Assembly: GCA_944324455.1 (NCBI GenBank)
Contig: CALUWJ010000007.1
Span: 41,879 to 105,878 of the forward strand
DNA from: Candidatus Gastranaerophilales bacterium
GTDB taxonomy: Bacteria; Cyanobacteriota; Vampirovibrionia; Gastranaerophilales; Gastranaerophilaceae
DNA: 64,000 nucleotides
Direction of reading: 5' to 3'
Below are positions 43,171 through 52,358 of the stretch, piece after piece. Under the pieces are notes generated by a model, which saw only the letters and a list, made by a program, of their open reading frames with translations, ran no database searches and was not told the origin of the DNA. A program made the translations under genes and the position numbers. Within the stretch, counting starts at the first letter, position 1; each line of letters starts with the position of its first letter.

Positions 43171-44163
43171 TTAATCTTCTTCTTTTAATTTTCTATTCAT
43201 TAATTTATCCAAAATTTCTTTTGGGGTAATATCCGTATAAACTGCCTCATATATAGCATTTGAAACTGGTACATCAATATTTAATTTTTTAGCTAGTTCA
43301 CACAGCGCCTTTGATGTTTTAACACCTTCAGCAACTGAACCTAAATGAGCTAAAATATCATCAATTTTTTTACCTTGGGCAATCAAAGAACCTACTGTGT
43401 AATTTCTTGAATAAGGGCTTGAAGCTGTTGCAATTAAATCCCCCATGCCTGATAACCCATATAATGTTTGAGCTTTAGCACCAAGTGCAACCCCTACTCT
43501 AACCATTTCTGCCATGCCGCGAGTCAATAATGAGCCTCTTAAATTATCTCCAAGCCCCATAGAACTTGCAAACCCTGAAGCTATTGCAATAACATTTTTT
43601 AAGCTTCCTCCAAGCTCAACTCCTATCATATCAGAATTAGTATAGAGTCTAAATAAAGATGGAACATTTAATAATTTTTGAGCTTTTGAAGCAATTTCCA
43701 TATCATTTGAAGCAATTGTAGCTAATGTCGGTTTACCCTCTATTATTTCTCTAGCCAGTGTTGGACCTGATAAAACTGCAAAATTAACATCCGGTAAAAC
43801 CTCCAAAATAACTTCTGACATCCTTTTTAAAGAAGGTAATTCAATCCCTTTTGATAAATTAACAAGGATTTGATTTTTTTCTATACCGATTTTTTTAATT
43901 TGCTCACAAACAGGGCGTATTCCCGATGTTGAAACAACAAGCAAAATTATATCTGCACCTTTTAGCGCATAAGCTAAATCATCAGTTATATCAATTTTTT
44001 TATCAAGCTCAATTTTAAGAGGCTTTTCGATTTTCTTTTCGTATCTTAATTCATCAGAAATATCTTCTTTTCTGCCCCAAACACAAATTTCATCAAAGTT
44101 ATTATTTTCTAACTTTGCAATGGTTAAACCCCAACACCCAGGACCTAATACAGTAAGTTTCAT
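43171..44163 (-). CDS. gpsA: Glycerol-3-phosphate dehydrogenase [NAD(P)+]
   Basis: Makes sn-glycerol 3-phosphate from dihydroxyacetone phosphate for phospholipids. The 330-residue protein has the nucleotide site VLGPGCWGLTIA at 4-15, ILVNLSKGIE, VLSGPTLAREI, and the catalytic lysine region ELGGSLKNVIAIASG with LTRGMAEM and LSGMGDLIAT. It overlaps the upstream transporter gene by 1 bp. Confidence 0.95.
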   Translation of the reverse strand: MKLTVLGPGCWGLTIAKLENNNFDEICVWGRKEDISDELRYEKKIEKPLKIELDKKIDITDDLAYALKGADIILLVVSTSGIRPVCEQIKKIGIEKNQILVNLSKGIELPSLKRMSEVILEVLPDVNFAVLSGPTLAREIIEGKPTLATIASNDMEIASKAQKLLNVPSLFRLYTNSDMIGVELGGSLKNVIAIASGFASSMGLGDNLRGSLLTRGMAEMVRVGVALGAKAQTLYGLSGMGDLIATASSPYSRNYTVGSLIAQGKKIDDILAHLGSVAEGVKTSKALCELAKKLNIDVPVSNAIYEAVYTDITPKEILDKLMNRKLKEED

Positions 44164-46010
44164 TATTCTTCCTCTTTATTTTCTTCTTTTGTTTCTTCCT
44201 TATCAACAAAAGGTGTATTTTTATACATTTTTATTTTTGTAATTTTAATTCCATCTATCTCTAAAATTGTGTATGTTATATTTTTATCTTCAACAACATC
44301 ACCTACCACAGGCTCTCTACCCAATAAACCAAACACATATCCGCCTATAGTTTGAAAATCTTCGCTTAAAATGTCTTGGTCAAATCTTTCATTTATATCA
44401 TCAATACTTGTTTTAGATGAAACCTCTAAAGTATTTTCATCTATTACAACTATTTCAGGTGTCTCAATTTTATCAAATTCATCATAGATTTCACCTACAA
44501 TTTCTTCAATAATATCTTCAATAGTAACAATGCCAGCTATTCCACCATGTTCATCGACAACTGCCGCTATTTGATTTTTAGAAGAAGTAAAATCAGACAA
44601 TAAATCACTGATAAATTTATTCTCAGGAACTATTAATAAATCTCTTGCTATTGATTTAATTTCAAAATTTTCGTCAACATTGTTATTTTTAATAACTTTC
44701 AAAACGTCTTTAGCATTAATTACACCCAAAATATTATCAATATTTTCTTCATATAAGGGTAATCTTGTATGACCTGATGAAATAATAATATCAGCTAATT
44801 CATAGATATTTTTATCGCAATCCACAAAAACAATCTCTGTTCTTGGAACCATGATTTCTTTAACAACCGTATTTGCAAAAGAAAAGAAATTAGAAAGCAT
44901 TTTTCCTTCATGGTTATCTATTGCGCCGATGTTTTCACCCTCTTTTATTAGTTTTTCAAACTTTTCTTCCCAATTATCTTCTTCATCATCTGCTTGAAGT
45001 TCAATTGTAATATCGTTTATATTTTTTACATATTTTCTTATTTTTCTTTCTAACATTTGCGCTATATCATCAGCATCTTTCATCTGTGTTTCAGGGTCAA
45101 CCTCAATTGTCATATTAACAACAAGTCCTGATGTACCCAAGTCCATGGTTTTTAATTCTGCAACTCTGGCAATTCCATGGATAGTTGAAGCCACATTTCT
45201 GATTATTTCTTCAACTCGAGGTTGAGCAGATTGAACAGTCAAAGAACTTACATTATTTTTTAAAAGATAAATTGCAAGACAAAATAGAATTATACCAATT
45301 ATTATTGAAGCAATTGCATCAGGAATATATGCAAATTCCATTGGCATAGCGAATTTTGCAATGCTAAGAGAAACTAAAGCAATAAATACGCCTAAAAATG
45401 CAGCTGTATCTTCATACCACACAAATTTTGTCGTTGGTGATTGTATTCTTCTTATATATTTTAAAGATATAAAAAACTTCTTTATAGGATTTTTTTCAAC
45501 AACTTGAGCTTCTTCAACAACCGCATTTGTTGCACTTGAAACAGCCCAAGCTTCAAACATCATGCTAATTATTAATGCAATAGCAATAATATTGTAATTT
45601 TTTAATAATTCTTCAATGCTATGATGATTAAATAATTTGTCAAAACCATGATAAATGGCAACAAAAGCACCTGCAAGCATTAATATTGAAGCAAACATTG
45701 CCCATATATTAGCTTCTAGGCCATAACCAAAAGGATGTTCGCTATCAGCAGGACGAGAACCTCTTTTAATGCCAACCATAAGACAAATACTGTTAAATGA
45801 ATCAACCCCGCTATGAATTGCTTCAGCCAACATTGCAGAACTTTTTGAAATTAAAAAACAAATGAATTTAACTAAAGCAATGCCAATGTTTGCAACAAAT
45901 GCCCTTATAACGGCATTTCGTTTTGTATTGTCTATCCTGTCTTTTTTATCTATAGTAGCTTCAACTATATTTTTGCTATCATCTATATCGCCAATCTGTC
46001 GAGGAGACAT
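44163..46010 (-). CDS. CDF metal transporter fused to CBS pair and CorC_HlyC domain
   Basis: The 615-residue protein joins two usually separate modules. Residues about 30-345 are a cation diffusion facilitator: HSGVD (H66, D70), HPFGYG at 92-97 and YEDTAAFLG at 199-207, in the style of SLC30A9-like transporters, then a dimerisation domain. From about 346 it is CorC/CNNM-like: EEKFEKLIKEGENIGAIDNHEGKML, VKEIMVPRTEI at 383-393, two CBS domains to about 510, then a CorC_HlyC domain (DFQTIGGYVFGLLGREPVVGD). Normally DUF21 supplies the membrane part. It probably exports divalent metal under nucleotide control. It overlaps gpsA by 1 bp. Confidence 0.88.
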   Translation of the reverse strand: MSPRQIGDIDDSKNIVEATIDKKDRIDNTKRNAVIRAFVANIGIALVKFICFLISKSSAMLAEAIHSGVDSFNSICLMVGIKRGSRPADSEHPFGYGLEANIWAMFASILMLAGAFVAIYHGFDKLFNHHSIEELLKNYNIIAIALIISMMFEAWAVSSATNAVVEEAQVVEKNPIKKFFISLKYIRRIQSPTTKFVWYEDTAAFLGVFIALVSLSIAKFAMPMEFAYIPDAIASIIIGIILFCLAIYLLKNNVSSLTVQSAQPRVEEIIRNVASTIHGIARVAELKTMDLGTSGLVVNMTIEVDPETQMKDADDIAQMLERKIRKYVKNINDITIELQADDEEDNWEEKFEKLIKEGENIGAIDNHEGKMLSNFFSFANTVVKEIMVPRTEIVFVDCDKNIYELADIIISSGHTRLPLYEENIDNILGVINAKDVLKVIKNNNVDENFEIKSIARDLLIVPENKFISDLLSDFTSSKNQIAAVVDEHGGIAGIVTIEDIIEEIVGEIYDEFDKIETPEIVVIDENTLEVSSKTSIDDINERFDQDILSEDFQTIGGYVFGLLGREPVVGDVVEDKNITYTILEIDGIKITKIKMYKNTPFVDKEETKEENKEEE

Positions 46011-46089
46011 TTTAATTCCTTATAACCATATTTTGACAAATATATAATATACTTAAATTATGTTTTTTGCAAATTAAGGAATATACAAA

Positions 46090-46115
46090 AAATCGGAGGA
46101 ATTAACCTCCGATTT
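46090..46115 (-). terminator. Terminator after the zinc-ribbon gene
   Basis: Stem AAATCGGAGG/CCTCCGATTT with loop AATTAA, followed by T-rich sequence on the minus strand. Confidence 0.88.
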
Positions 46116-46118
46116 AAT

Positions 46119-46391
46119 TTAAGCCTGTTGTTGTTTTTTTAAAAAACATTCCTTACAATAAATCTCTTTACCTTCAATTGGCTTAAAAGGAACTTTAGTT
46201 GCAGCACCGCATTCAGAACAAACTGCATCATACATTTTTCTTCTTGATTTTTGTCTTCTGATTTTTCTGCATTCAGGGCATCTTTTAGGTACATTAACTA
46301 AACCTTTTTGAGCATAAAATTCCTGTTCACCTGCGCTAAAAACAAATTCTTTCCCGCAATCTTCACATACCAGGTTTTGATCTTCGTACAT
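46119..46391 (-). CDS. Small zinc-ribbon protein
   Basis: A 90-residue basic protein with two zinc ribbons. The first uses CEDCGKEF with CPECRK (zf-trcl-like) at about 9-41 and the second CSECGAATKVPF with CKECF at about 58-82. The family is common in cyanobacteria and other phyla and is thought to bind nucleic acid or ribosomes, but no function is established. GGAG lies before the ATG. Monocistronic. Confidence 0.82.
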   Translation of the reverse strand: MYEDQNLVCEDCGKEFVFSAGEQEFYAQKGLVNVPKRCPECRKIRRQKSRRKMYDAVCSECGAATKVPFKPIEGKEIYCKECFLKKQQQA

Positions 46392-46530
46392 TTTGGTCTC
46401 CTTGTTTTAATTTGTTATTTTTATTCGACCACCGGTGCAAAAAATTGTTTAATTTGATTAAATAATTCAGCGCACAAATAGTTGATTTTGTTATTTTATA
46501 TCTTTTTTAAAATTTATGCAATATTTTCAT

Positions 46531-47904
46531 TTAATATTTGTTAAGTACGGAATATATTTCATCTATATTACTTGAAGTAGTAAAAATAATCATTTCTTCT
46601 TTTTGTTCAAGCTCATATAAACAAGTCTTAACAGCACTTTTAATTGAACCATCCATCACTAAAAAACAAGGATTTATGCCGGCATATTTTAATCTTAATG
46701 CCATATCATCAAAACGATTTGAGGTTATATATATTTTATTTTCAAAACCCTTTAAAGCTGCTAAATTTGCATCCCAAATCCAGCTTGTATCAACTCCGTC
46801 AATTACATCATCACTTAAACAAAATACAATTTTTTTATTTTTAACACCATAAAGCTCCCTGACTGCCTCGGATAATGATGTCGGATTTGCAATGATTTTA
46901 ATTTTTATTTTTTTATTTTCATATTTAATGATTTCATCCCTTGCCTTTAAAGGTTTATAATCTTCAAAAGCCTTTGCAATAGTTTTTCTATCTATTCCTG
47001 CTACAAGAGCCAATGAAATTGCTCCAAGAGCATTATAAGCATTATATAAGCCGCCCAAAGGAAGTTTAAAAACATATCTATTATCTTTATAATAAACATT
47101 TAAAAATGAATAATCATCAAATACCGCTACATCAGCTGCTATATCAAGTTTTGGCCTTTTAAACCCGCACTCGCAATCATATTGACCTAAATGTGAATAA
47201 TATCTTTTTTTATAATCCAAAACACAAGAACACTTAGGACACCTTATTATATCATTTTTTTGCGTAAATTCTTCATTTCCAAATGCGTATTCAACATTAT
47301 TAAAACCATAAAAAATTTTATTTCTTTTTTTGTTAAATACAGTGTCATTTTTTATTTCATCTATTTCATAAAAAACAGGGTCATCGGCATTTATAATCAA
47401 ATTTAATTTTGAATTTAAAACAATTGCTTCTTGAATTTTTTTTCTTTTTTCATAAAGCGAATAACAATTTTTTTGATCAAGAAATAAATTATGCAGCAAT
47501 AAATAATCAAATCTCATTGCATTAAAATACAAAGGCAATTCAAAACAATCCATTGCCATCAAATAATAATCCTTTTTAATATCATTATTAAAAACGCCAA
47601 AAGTTTTTGATAAATCAAGGATAATAGAGGTTAAAACGGGATATATCTTTGAATTTTTAGAAACATTTGTAATAAAAGTTTTATTATCTTTTATAAAAAT
47701 TTGATTTATTAAATCCAGCGTTGTCTTTTTGCCATTTGTTGCACACAAAGCAATTTTTTCATTTACATAACTTTGCAATTTTGATACAACCCAAGGATAA
47801 TTACTATCAATAAAAGCATCTAATTGAAATTTGTCTTCAAGCTTTATTTTTTCCAATAACCTATAAAAACGTCCTAACCAGATGATTGCAGTTTTAAAAT
47901 CCAT
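46531..47904 (-). CDS. murT: MurT-like lipid II isoglutaminyl synthase subunit
   Basis: The 457-residue Mur ligase-fold protein has ATNGKKTT in the P-loop (usual GTNGKTT). It carries the MurT-specific cysteine ribbon CPKC...HLGQYDCECGFKRP (about residues 222-250), LGGLYNAYNALGAI, and a C-terminal DUF1727 domain with the catalytic DTSWIWDANL. MurT with the glutaminase GatD amidates D-Glu of lipid II. No gatD is beside it, unlike the usual pair, so either GatD is elsewhere or the role differs. Confidence 0.85.
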   Translation of the reverse strand: MDFKTAIIWLGRFYRLLEKIKLEDKFQLDAFIDSNYPWVVSKLQSYVNEKIALCATNGKKTTLDLINQIFIKDNKTFITNVSKNSKIYPVLTSIILDLSKTFGVFNNDIKKDYYLMAMDCFELPLYFNAMRFDYLLLHNLFLDQKNCYSLYEKRKKIQEAIVLNSKLNLIINADDPVFYEIDEIKNDTVFNKKRNKIFYGFNNVEYAFGNEEFTQKNDIIRCPKCSCVLDYKKRYYSHLGQYDCECGFKRPKLDIAADVAVFDDYSFLNVYYKDNRYVFKLPLGGLYNAYNALGAISLALVAGIDRKTIAKAFEDYKPLKARDEIIKYENKKIKIKIIANPTSLSEAVRELYGVKNKKIVFCLSDDVIDGVDTSWIWDANLAALKGFENKIYITSNRFDDMALRLKYAGINPCFLVMDGSIKSAVKTCLYELEQKEEMIIFTTSSNIDEIYSVLNKY

Positions 47905-47970
47905 TATTACCTTTAAAATAGTTTAACTTGCCTATAGAGAAATTCATCTCTATAATATATAATACAATTA

Positions 47971-48366
47971 ATGCTAGATTTTGTCTTTATATTGTTAATA
48001 ATTTTAGAAGTTATTTTAAGCACTATTATAGTAAACAAGCTGATAGTGTTTGAAAAACAAGTTGTTGCGCTTAATAACAAGCTTATTGCTTCAACTAAAA
48101 TGATTTTAATTATCAATAATAAAATCAAAAAAACAATAACAACATTAAACAAATTTGTATCTGTTATAACCAATAAAAAATTCATTCAAGTTCAAAAAAT
48201 AATAAGAATTACAATAAATATAATTGAAATTGTAGTATTATTACGTTCTTTAAACCTGTCCAAGGGCATAAAATCCATAAACTATAAAAATATTAAAAAA
48301 CTTCTTTTAGCGCAAGTAATCAGAAAAATGATAAGAAAATCAATTAATTATTTAGCAAACGCCTAA
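47971..48366 (+). CDS. Membrane-anchored Lys/Ile-rich protein, unknown
   Basis: The 131-residue protein starts with a hydrophobic anchor ([21 protein letters not shown]), then a helical Lys/Asn/Ile region, a second hydrophobic stretch ([18 protein letters not shown]) at about 75-92 and a basic tail ([16 protein letters not shown]). No family is recognised. Strong Ile/Lys bias reflects AT-rich codons. It is divergent from murT by 66 bp. Confidence 0.55.
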   Translation: MLDFVFILLIILEVILSTIIVNKLIVFEKQVVALNNKLIASTKMILIINNKIKKTITTLNKFVSVITNKKFIQVQKIIRITINIIEIVVLLRSLNLSKGIKSINYKNIKKLLLAQVIRKMIRKSINYLANA

Positions 48367-48484
48367 AATTTTATTTTATTTTTTACAAATTGTTATTTTT
48401 TTTAAAACACGTGGAACATACCAATTATACAGATATGTTCTTATTGCATGTGTACAAATTTATATAGCAAGGAAGGAATTAAAT

Positions 48485-49975
48485 ATGGGACTAGAAGTAA
48501 ACAAAACCCCGCTTCCCTCAGTAACGGTAGAACCATCTACCACAACCACAACTACACCCCAAACAAGCGAAGACGGAAGCATTTATGAAGAAACATCAAC
48601 AGAACCTCTTACAACTCAAGTAGAGGTAGATAGGTTTTCAGAACTATCGGAAGAAGAACAGCTAATAAGAAAAACTCTGGCTGAAGAAGAAAACATTATT
48701 GATGGCGTAATCAGAAGCGAACAAGCAGGTGATGCCGATAAATTTGTTGAAGAAAGCGGCCTTGGTGCTGATGGCAACAAAGGAGGTGTTGCTTGGTGTG
48801 CTGCTTATGCTAATTATATCATTGAAGAATCAGGTATGGAGCAAGCTCAATGGTATAAAGATATAAGCCAAGACGTAAACAGAGACGGCGTTGAAGATTC
48901 TTGGACGGTTAAATACGTAAAAGCAGCAGCAGAAAAAGCAGGAGCAGTAGTCAGTGCCGACAAAACCCAAGCAGGAGATGTATGCTTCCTTAACAGCGGC
49001 CATATGGGCGTTGTTGCAAAAATCGAAGATGACGGTACAATCTGCGTTGTTGCAGGAAACAGCGGCGACAAAACCCAAGTATTTATGATACAACCGCAAG
49101 ACTACGGCGACTTCTCTTTTGCAAACACAAGCGGTACAGATAGAACAAATGTTGATAATGATGCTAATGCAGTTATGGGAAGCATTGACGCTGACCCAAC
49201 CGCAGCAACCAAAAGCGCAAAAGATTCTCTAGGCTTTAGTGAATATGATGAAAATAATAATGATAGAACAGGATATTATCATTTAGATGATATTCAAAAA
49301 TATCAAGATTACTTATTATATGAACCTGATTTAGAAACAATCACCCTAACTCCTGAACCATCTACAATAGATGAAACAGAGCCGGAAGAATCAGAAGTAT
49401 CTGAAGAACCCGAGCCATCAACTTCAACTAAACCGAAACCATCTTATGAGCCGCTCCCCTCATTTGAACCTATACCTTCTTATGAACCGGAGCCATCTTA
49501 TGAACCGGAACCATCAATCACTCCTGAACCGGAACCATCAATCACTCCTGAACCGGAACCAACGGTAACACCCGAACCGGAACCATCAATTACACCTGAA
49601 CCGGAACCAACGGTAACACCTGAACCGGAACCAACGGTGACACCTGAACCGGAACCATCAATTACACCTGAACCGGAACCTGAATTACCGGATTGCCCCG
49701 ATAAACCCGGAACAGATGCTGATGATACAGGAATTGATAGCAAACCGCCCGAAACAACAGCACCTGAAAATCCTGAAATAGAAGAAGATTGCCCTGAAAA
49801 ACCGGGTACCGATGGTGAAAATACAAATATTGAAGGTGAAGAACCACAAACATCGATACCTTTGGATTATGAAGAACTTCTATCAAGTGATACTTTATCG
49901 GATTTCAACCCATATAGTATGACAAGTGAAGAATATGAAAATTTCTTAAATGAAAGACGAAAACTTTTTGAATAA
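48485..49975 (+). CDS. CHAP-domain amidase/peptidase-like protein with EPEP repeats
   Basis: The 496-residue protein has AAGGAAGG before its ATG. It has a Thr-rich start, then a CHAP domain at about 75-205 with C105 in [13 protein letters not shown]173 in [10 protein letters not shown] and N192 in VVAGNSGD, as in peptidoglycan amidases or endopeptidases. Residues about 300-400 are Pro/Glu-rich with seven exact-length EPEP(S/T)(I/V)TP units. Two copies of DCP(D/E)KPGTD follow. No signal peptide is seen, so export would need another route. It stands 131 bp before a prepilin gene. Confidence 0.78.
   Translation: MGLEVNKTPLPSVTVEPSTTTTTTPQTSEDGSIYEETSTEPLTTQVEVDRFSELSEEEQLIRKTLAEEENIIDGVIRSEQAGDADKFVEESGLGADGNKGGVAWCAAYANYIIEESGMEQAQWYKDISQDVNRDGVEDSWTVKYVKAAAEKAGAVVSADKTQAGDVCFLNSGHMGVVAKIEDDGTICVVAGNSGDKTQVFMIQPQDYGDFSFANTSGTDRTNVDNDANAVMGSIDADPTAATKSAKDSLGFSEYDENNNDRTGYYHLDDIQKYQDYLLYEPDLETITLTPEPSTIDETEPEESEVSEEPEPSTSTKPKPSYEPLPSFEPIPSYEPEPSYEPEPSITPEPEPSITPEPEPTVTPEPEPSITPEPEPTVTPEPEPTVTPEPEPSITPEPEPELPDCPDKPGTDADDTGIDSKPPETTAPENPEIEEDCPEKPGTDGENTNIEGEEPQTSIPLDYEELLSSDTLSDFNPYSMTSEEYENFLNERRKLFE
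49502..49669 (+). repeat. Seven 24-bp in-frame tandem repeats
   Basis: Seven 24-bp units encode EPEPSITP or EPEPTVTP in the order S,S,T,S,T,T,S. A typical unit starts GAACCGGAACCATC. Slippage would change protein length by eight residues without frameshift, so length variants between strains are expected. Confidence 0.92.
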
Positions 49976-49989
49976 GAAACTATAACAAT

Positions 49990-50025
49990 AATAAAACAAG
50001 AAGCCATATAGCTTCTTGTTTTATT
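49990..50025 (+). terminator. Intrinsic terminator after the CHAP gene
   Basis: Perfect 15-bp stem with core AACAAGAAGC/GCTTCTTGTT and loop CATATA, flanked by A/T-rich arms. Confidence 0.88.
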
Positions 50026-50040
50026 ATTTACATATTTTTA

Positions 50041-50085
50041 AACAAAACATGTTTTGTTGCATTAATCAAATTATAAAACTATAAT
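50041..50085 (+). promoter_or_regulatory. Prepilin promoter with 18-bp palindromic operator
   Basis: The perfect palindrome AACAAAACATGTTTTGTT (50041-50058) overlaps by 2 bp the -35 TTGCAT (50057-50062). A 17-bp spacer leads to TATAAT (50080-50085). The layout suggests a dimeric regulator touching the -35. The prepilin ATG is 22 bp further on. Confidence 0.68.
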
Positions 50086-50106
50086 TTAATTAAAAACGGA
50101 GAAAAA

Positions 50107-50703
50107 ATGAAAAAAGCGTACACACTTGCAGAAATAATGATTTGCGTTACTATAATCGGCTTTTTAGCCATAGCAATGTTTTTAAACATAAAACCTGATA
50201 CCTTTAAGAAGAAAAGCAATATAGCAAGCGCTTATAAAGCAATAGATGAATTTGAAAAAGCAAGTCAAAAAATAAGAGAAAAAGAAACACAGGCAGTTCC
50301 ATCAGGCGATTTTATGACCAAAGTTTTAGATGAATATGAATATTCGATAATCAATGACGACGGAACCCCAAAAGATGCAACACAAGTACTTGAATTATTT
50401 TCGCAATATATGAAAATAGAAAATGTCGGTGAAGAATTTTGCGAAAACACAGGATATTGCTCAACGGGAGATTCTTATGTCGGAGCAAAATTAACAAATG
50501 AAATCCATGTAGGATTAGAAATTTTAGATTCAATAGAAGATTGCCCAATACCCAAAATACCAATTGATCCTGATAAAGTAGTACCTGAAAGAGGAAAATG
50601 CTGGGCTAAATTATATATTGACACAAACGGCAAAGAACAGCCAAACGAAGACGGTGAAGACGTATTTATATATGGCTTAAATGAAAAAGGCGTTGCTTAT
50701 TAA
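50107..50703 (+). CDS. Type IV prepilin-like protein
   Basis: The 198-residue protein has a short basic leader and prepilin helix: MKKAYTLAEIMICVTIIGFLAIAMF. Cleavage would fall before YTLAE, keeping Glu+5, but the residue before it is Ala where Gly is usual. The helix continues to about residue 30, followed by a soluble domain with four cysteines in two pairs (FCENTGYC, then CPIP and KCWAKLYID). The end, FIYGLNEKGVAY, is typical of pseudopilins. It is likely a minor pilin or pseudopilin. The stop overlaps the convergent gene. Confidence 0.83.
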   Translation: MKKAYTLAEIMICVTIIGFLAIAMFLNIKPDTFKKKSNIASAYKAIDEFEKASQKIREKETQAVPSGDFMTKVLDEYEYSIINDDGTPKDATQVLELFSQYMKIENVGEEFCENTGYCSTGDSYVGAKLTNEIHVGLEILDSIEDCPIPKIPIDPDKVVPERGKCWAKLYIDTNGKEQPNEDGEDVFIYGLNEKGVAY

Positions 50704-51506
50704 TGCTCTTGATTAATTAAAAACAATGTTTTATTGAGCAAATTCAAAAGATTTTGTTCTTTTGAGGCTATATTTTTATTTGAATATTTTCCATCATTTA
50801 CAGGGATATATTTTGAATAATAATCAGCGTCATATTTCAAATTTCCCAATTCTTTAGCATAATAATTCGCACTTAAAATCTCAAAATAACTTTCCTTCTG
50901 AGCTTCAAATTTATTTTGATATTTTGTTTTTAAATTCTTCGTATATAAATCAAGCAAATTTACACATGCGTTAAATCTTTGTATATCTTCATTTTTTTCT
51001 ATACAATCTTTTAAATTATTCAAAGCATATTTAATTCTTTGTAAATCATTTACATAGTTTGATGATTTTTCTTGTTTAACTAATACATCTAAAAATAAAG
51101 CGTCATCAAAAGGAGCCTCTTTAAAATCTTCTTCTTTTCTTTCTTGCGTATCAGACATTATTAAATCACTATTTGGGCTTGATTTTGAAGATTGCTTTTT
51201 ATAATTAAAATCATCTTCTATATCAGGTAATTCTCCATAATAACCTCTTGGAATTTCTTCATATTGATTTGTAGTATAGTTAAATTTTGCATTCTTTCTT
51301 TTAAACTTTGAAAAGAAACCTTTTTTTTCTTCTTTTTTTTCTAATTCAATTTTTTCTTTAATATCATCAACTTTTTGTTCATATTTCGGCTTTGGATTTT
51401 TTGTTTCTTCAAAATACGAATCAATATAAAAAGCTTCTTGACAATAAGCAAAATCTATCGTCAAGAAGTTTATAAAAATTATCAATGTTAAAATATTTTT
51501 TTTCAT
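50700..51506 (-). CDS. Exported helical protein downstream of hook gene
   Basis: The start at ATG 51506 (MKKNILTLIIFINFLTIDFA) gives 268 residues with a signal peptide; a TTG at 51521 would add five. The mature protein is Lys/Glu/Tyr-rich, mostly helical, with coiled segments at about 40-65 and 145-215 (NLKDCIEKNEDIQRFNACVNLLDLY). No family is recognised. It follows the flagellar hook-basal body gene by 18 bp, so it is probably last in the fliJ operon and may serve the flagellum's periplasmic parts. Confidence 0.62.
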   Translation of the reverse strand: MKKNILTLIIFINFLTIDFAYCQEAFYIDSYFEETKNPKPKYEQKVDDIKEKIELEKKEEKKGFFSKFKRKNAKFNYTTNQYEEIPRGYYGELPDIEDDFNYKKQSSKSSPNSDLIMSDTQERKEEDFKEAPFDDALFLDVLVKQEKSSNYVNDLQRIKYALNNLKDCIEKNEDIQRFNACVNLLDLYTKNLKTKYQNKFEAQKESYFEILSANYYAKELGNLKYDADYYSKYIPVNDGKYSNKNIASKEQNLLNLLNKTLFLINQEH

Positions 51507-51524
51507 AACAATATTATTCAAAAT

Positions 51525-52358
51525 TTAACTTAATAATTCCATTGCAGATTGCAAAAGCTGTTTATAAGTTGACATTATTTTACCCGATAAATCCAATTGC
51601 GTATTAGCTTCTTGCCAATAAGTCGCATTGGCTTTAAAATCTATATTTGATAATTCAATTAACCCGCTTCTTACTTCGCCTTTTCCTATTACGGGTTTTC
51701 CCGAGTATTCCGTTTCTAAATATTGTCCTTGTTTATATTCAAAAAGCTCTTGAGGATTGTGAAAATTCATTAATGCAAGTTTATATAAAGGTGTGCAATC
51801 TTTGCCGTTATTAGCTTTTCCATATAAAATTCCATCACCTTTTATTTCATATTCATCATATTTTCCAAGATATTTACCATTATCAGGATCAATCCACAAT
51901 TTTATTTCAGTTGTCGGAATAGCTAAAGCTCCGCCTTGGGCTATTGTGTCTTCATAAGCACTATCTGATAAAGATTTTGTTCCTGACATAATTTCGCCTT
52001 TATCATTTAAAATGTAACCTTGAACTTTTGACCCGTCAGCTGCCTTATATACACCCTCGCCGTCAAATTTAAATTCACCCAATCTTGTATAAGCAATTCT
52101 TCCTTCTTCGTTCCTCAAAACAAAAAAGCCATTACCTTCAAGATAAACATTTTCATTTGAAGTCCCCGGAATTGCTTTTCCTTGCCCTGTATTTTTTAAG
52201 ACTCTATCAGGAACAGCAGCGTCAAGATATGTTTTAAAAGTCATCTGATTTTCTCTGTATCCTGGGGTATATAAATTAACAAGGTTCTCTGAAATCGCAT
52301 TCATCCAATGAACCGTTGTTTTTTGGACATTCATTGCATTAATATAGGAATCTCTCAT
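51525..52358 (-). CDS. Flagellar hook-basal body protein (FlgF/FlgG/FlgE family)
   Basis: The 277-residue rod or hook protein has the N-terminal motif MNAISENLVNLYTPGYRENQ (usual SNNLANVNTTGFK), the central EGNGFFVLRNEEGRIAYTRLGEFKFD typical of FlgG/FlgE, and a C-terminal helix ending NTQLDLSGKIMSTYKQLLQSAMELL. Size suggests FlgF or FlgG; position after fliJ and a FliK-like gene would suit FlgE. I leave the exact paralogue open. It overlaps the upstream gene by 4 bp. Confidence 0.88.
   Translation of the reverse strand: MRDSYINAMNVQKTTVHWMNAISENLVNLYTPGYRENQMTFKTYLDAAVPDRVLKNTGQGKAIPGTSNENVYLEGNGFFVLRNEEGRIAYTRLGEFKFDGEGVYKAADGSKVQGYILNDKGEIMSGTKSLSDSAYEDTIAQGGALAIPTTEIKLWIDPDNGKYLGKYDEYEIKGDGILYGKANNGKDCTPLYKLALMNFHNPQELFEYKQGQYLETEYSGKPVIGKGEVRSGLIELSNIDFKANATYWQEANTQLDLSGKIMSTYKQLLQSAMELLS

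Noticed and set aside
49498..49743. Minus-strand Gly/Ser-rich frame
   Set aside because: It is a shadow of the EPEP-coding tandem repeats on the + strand.
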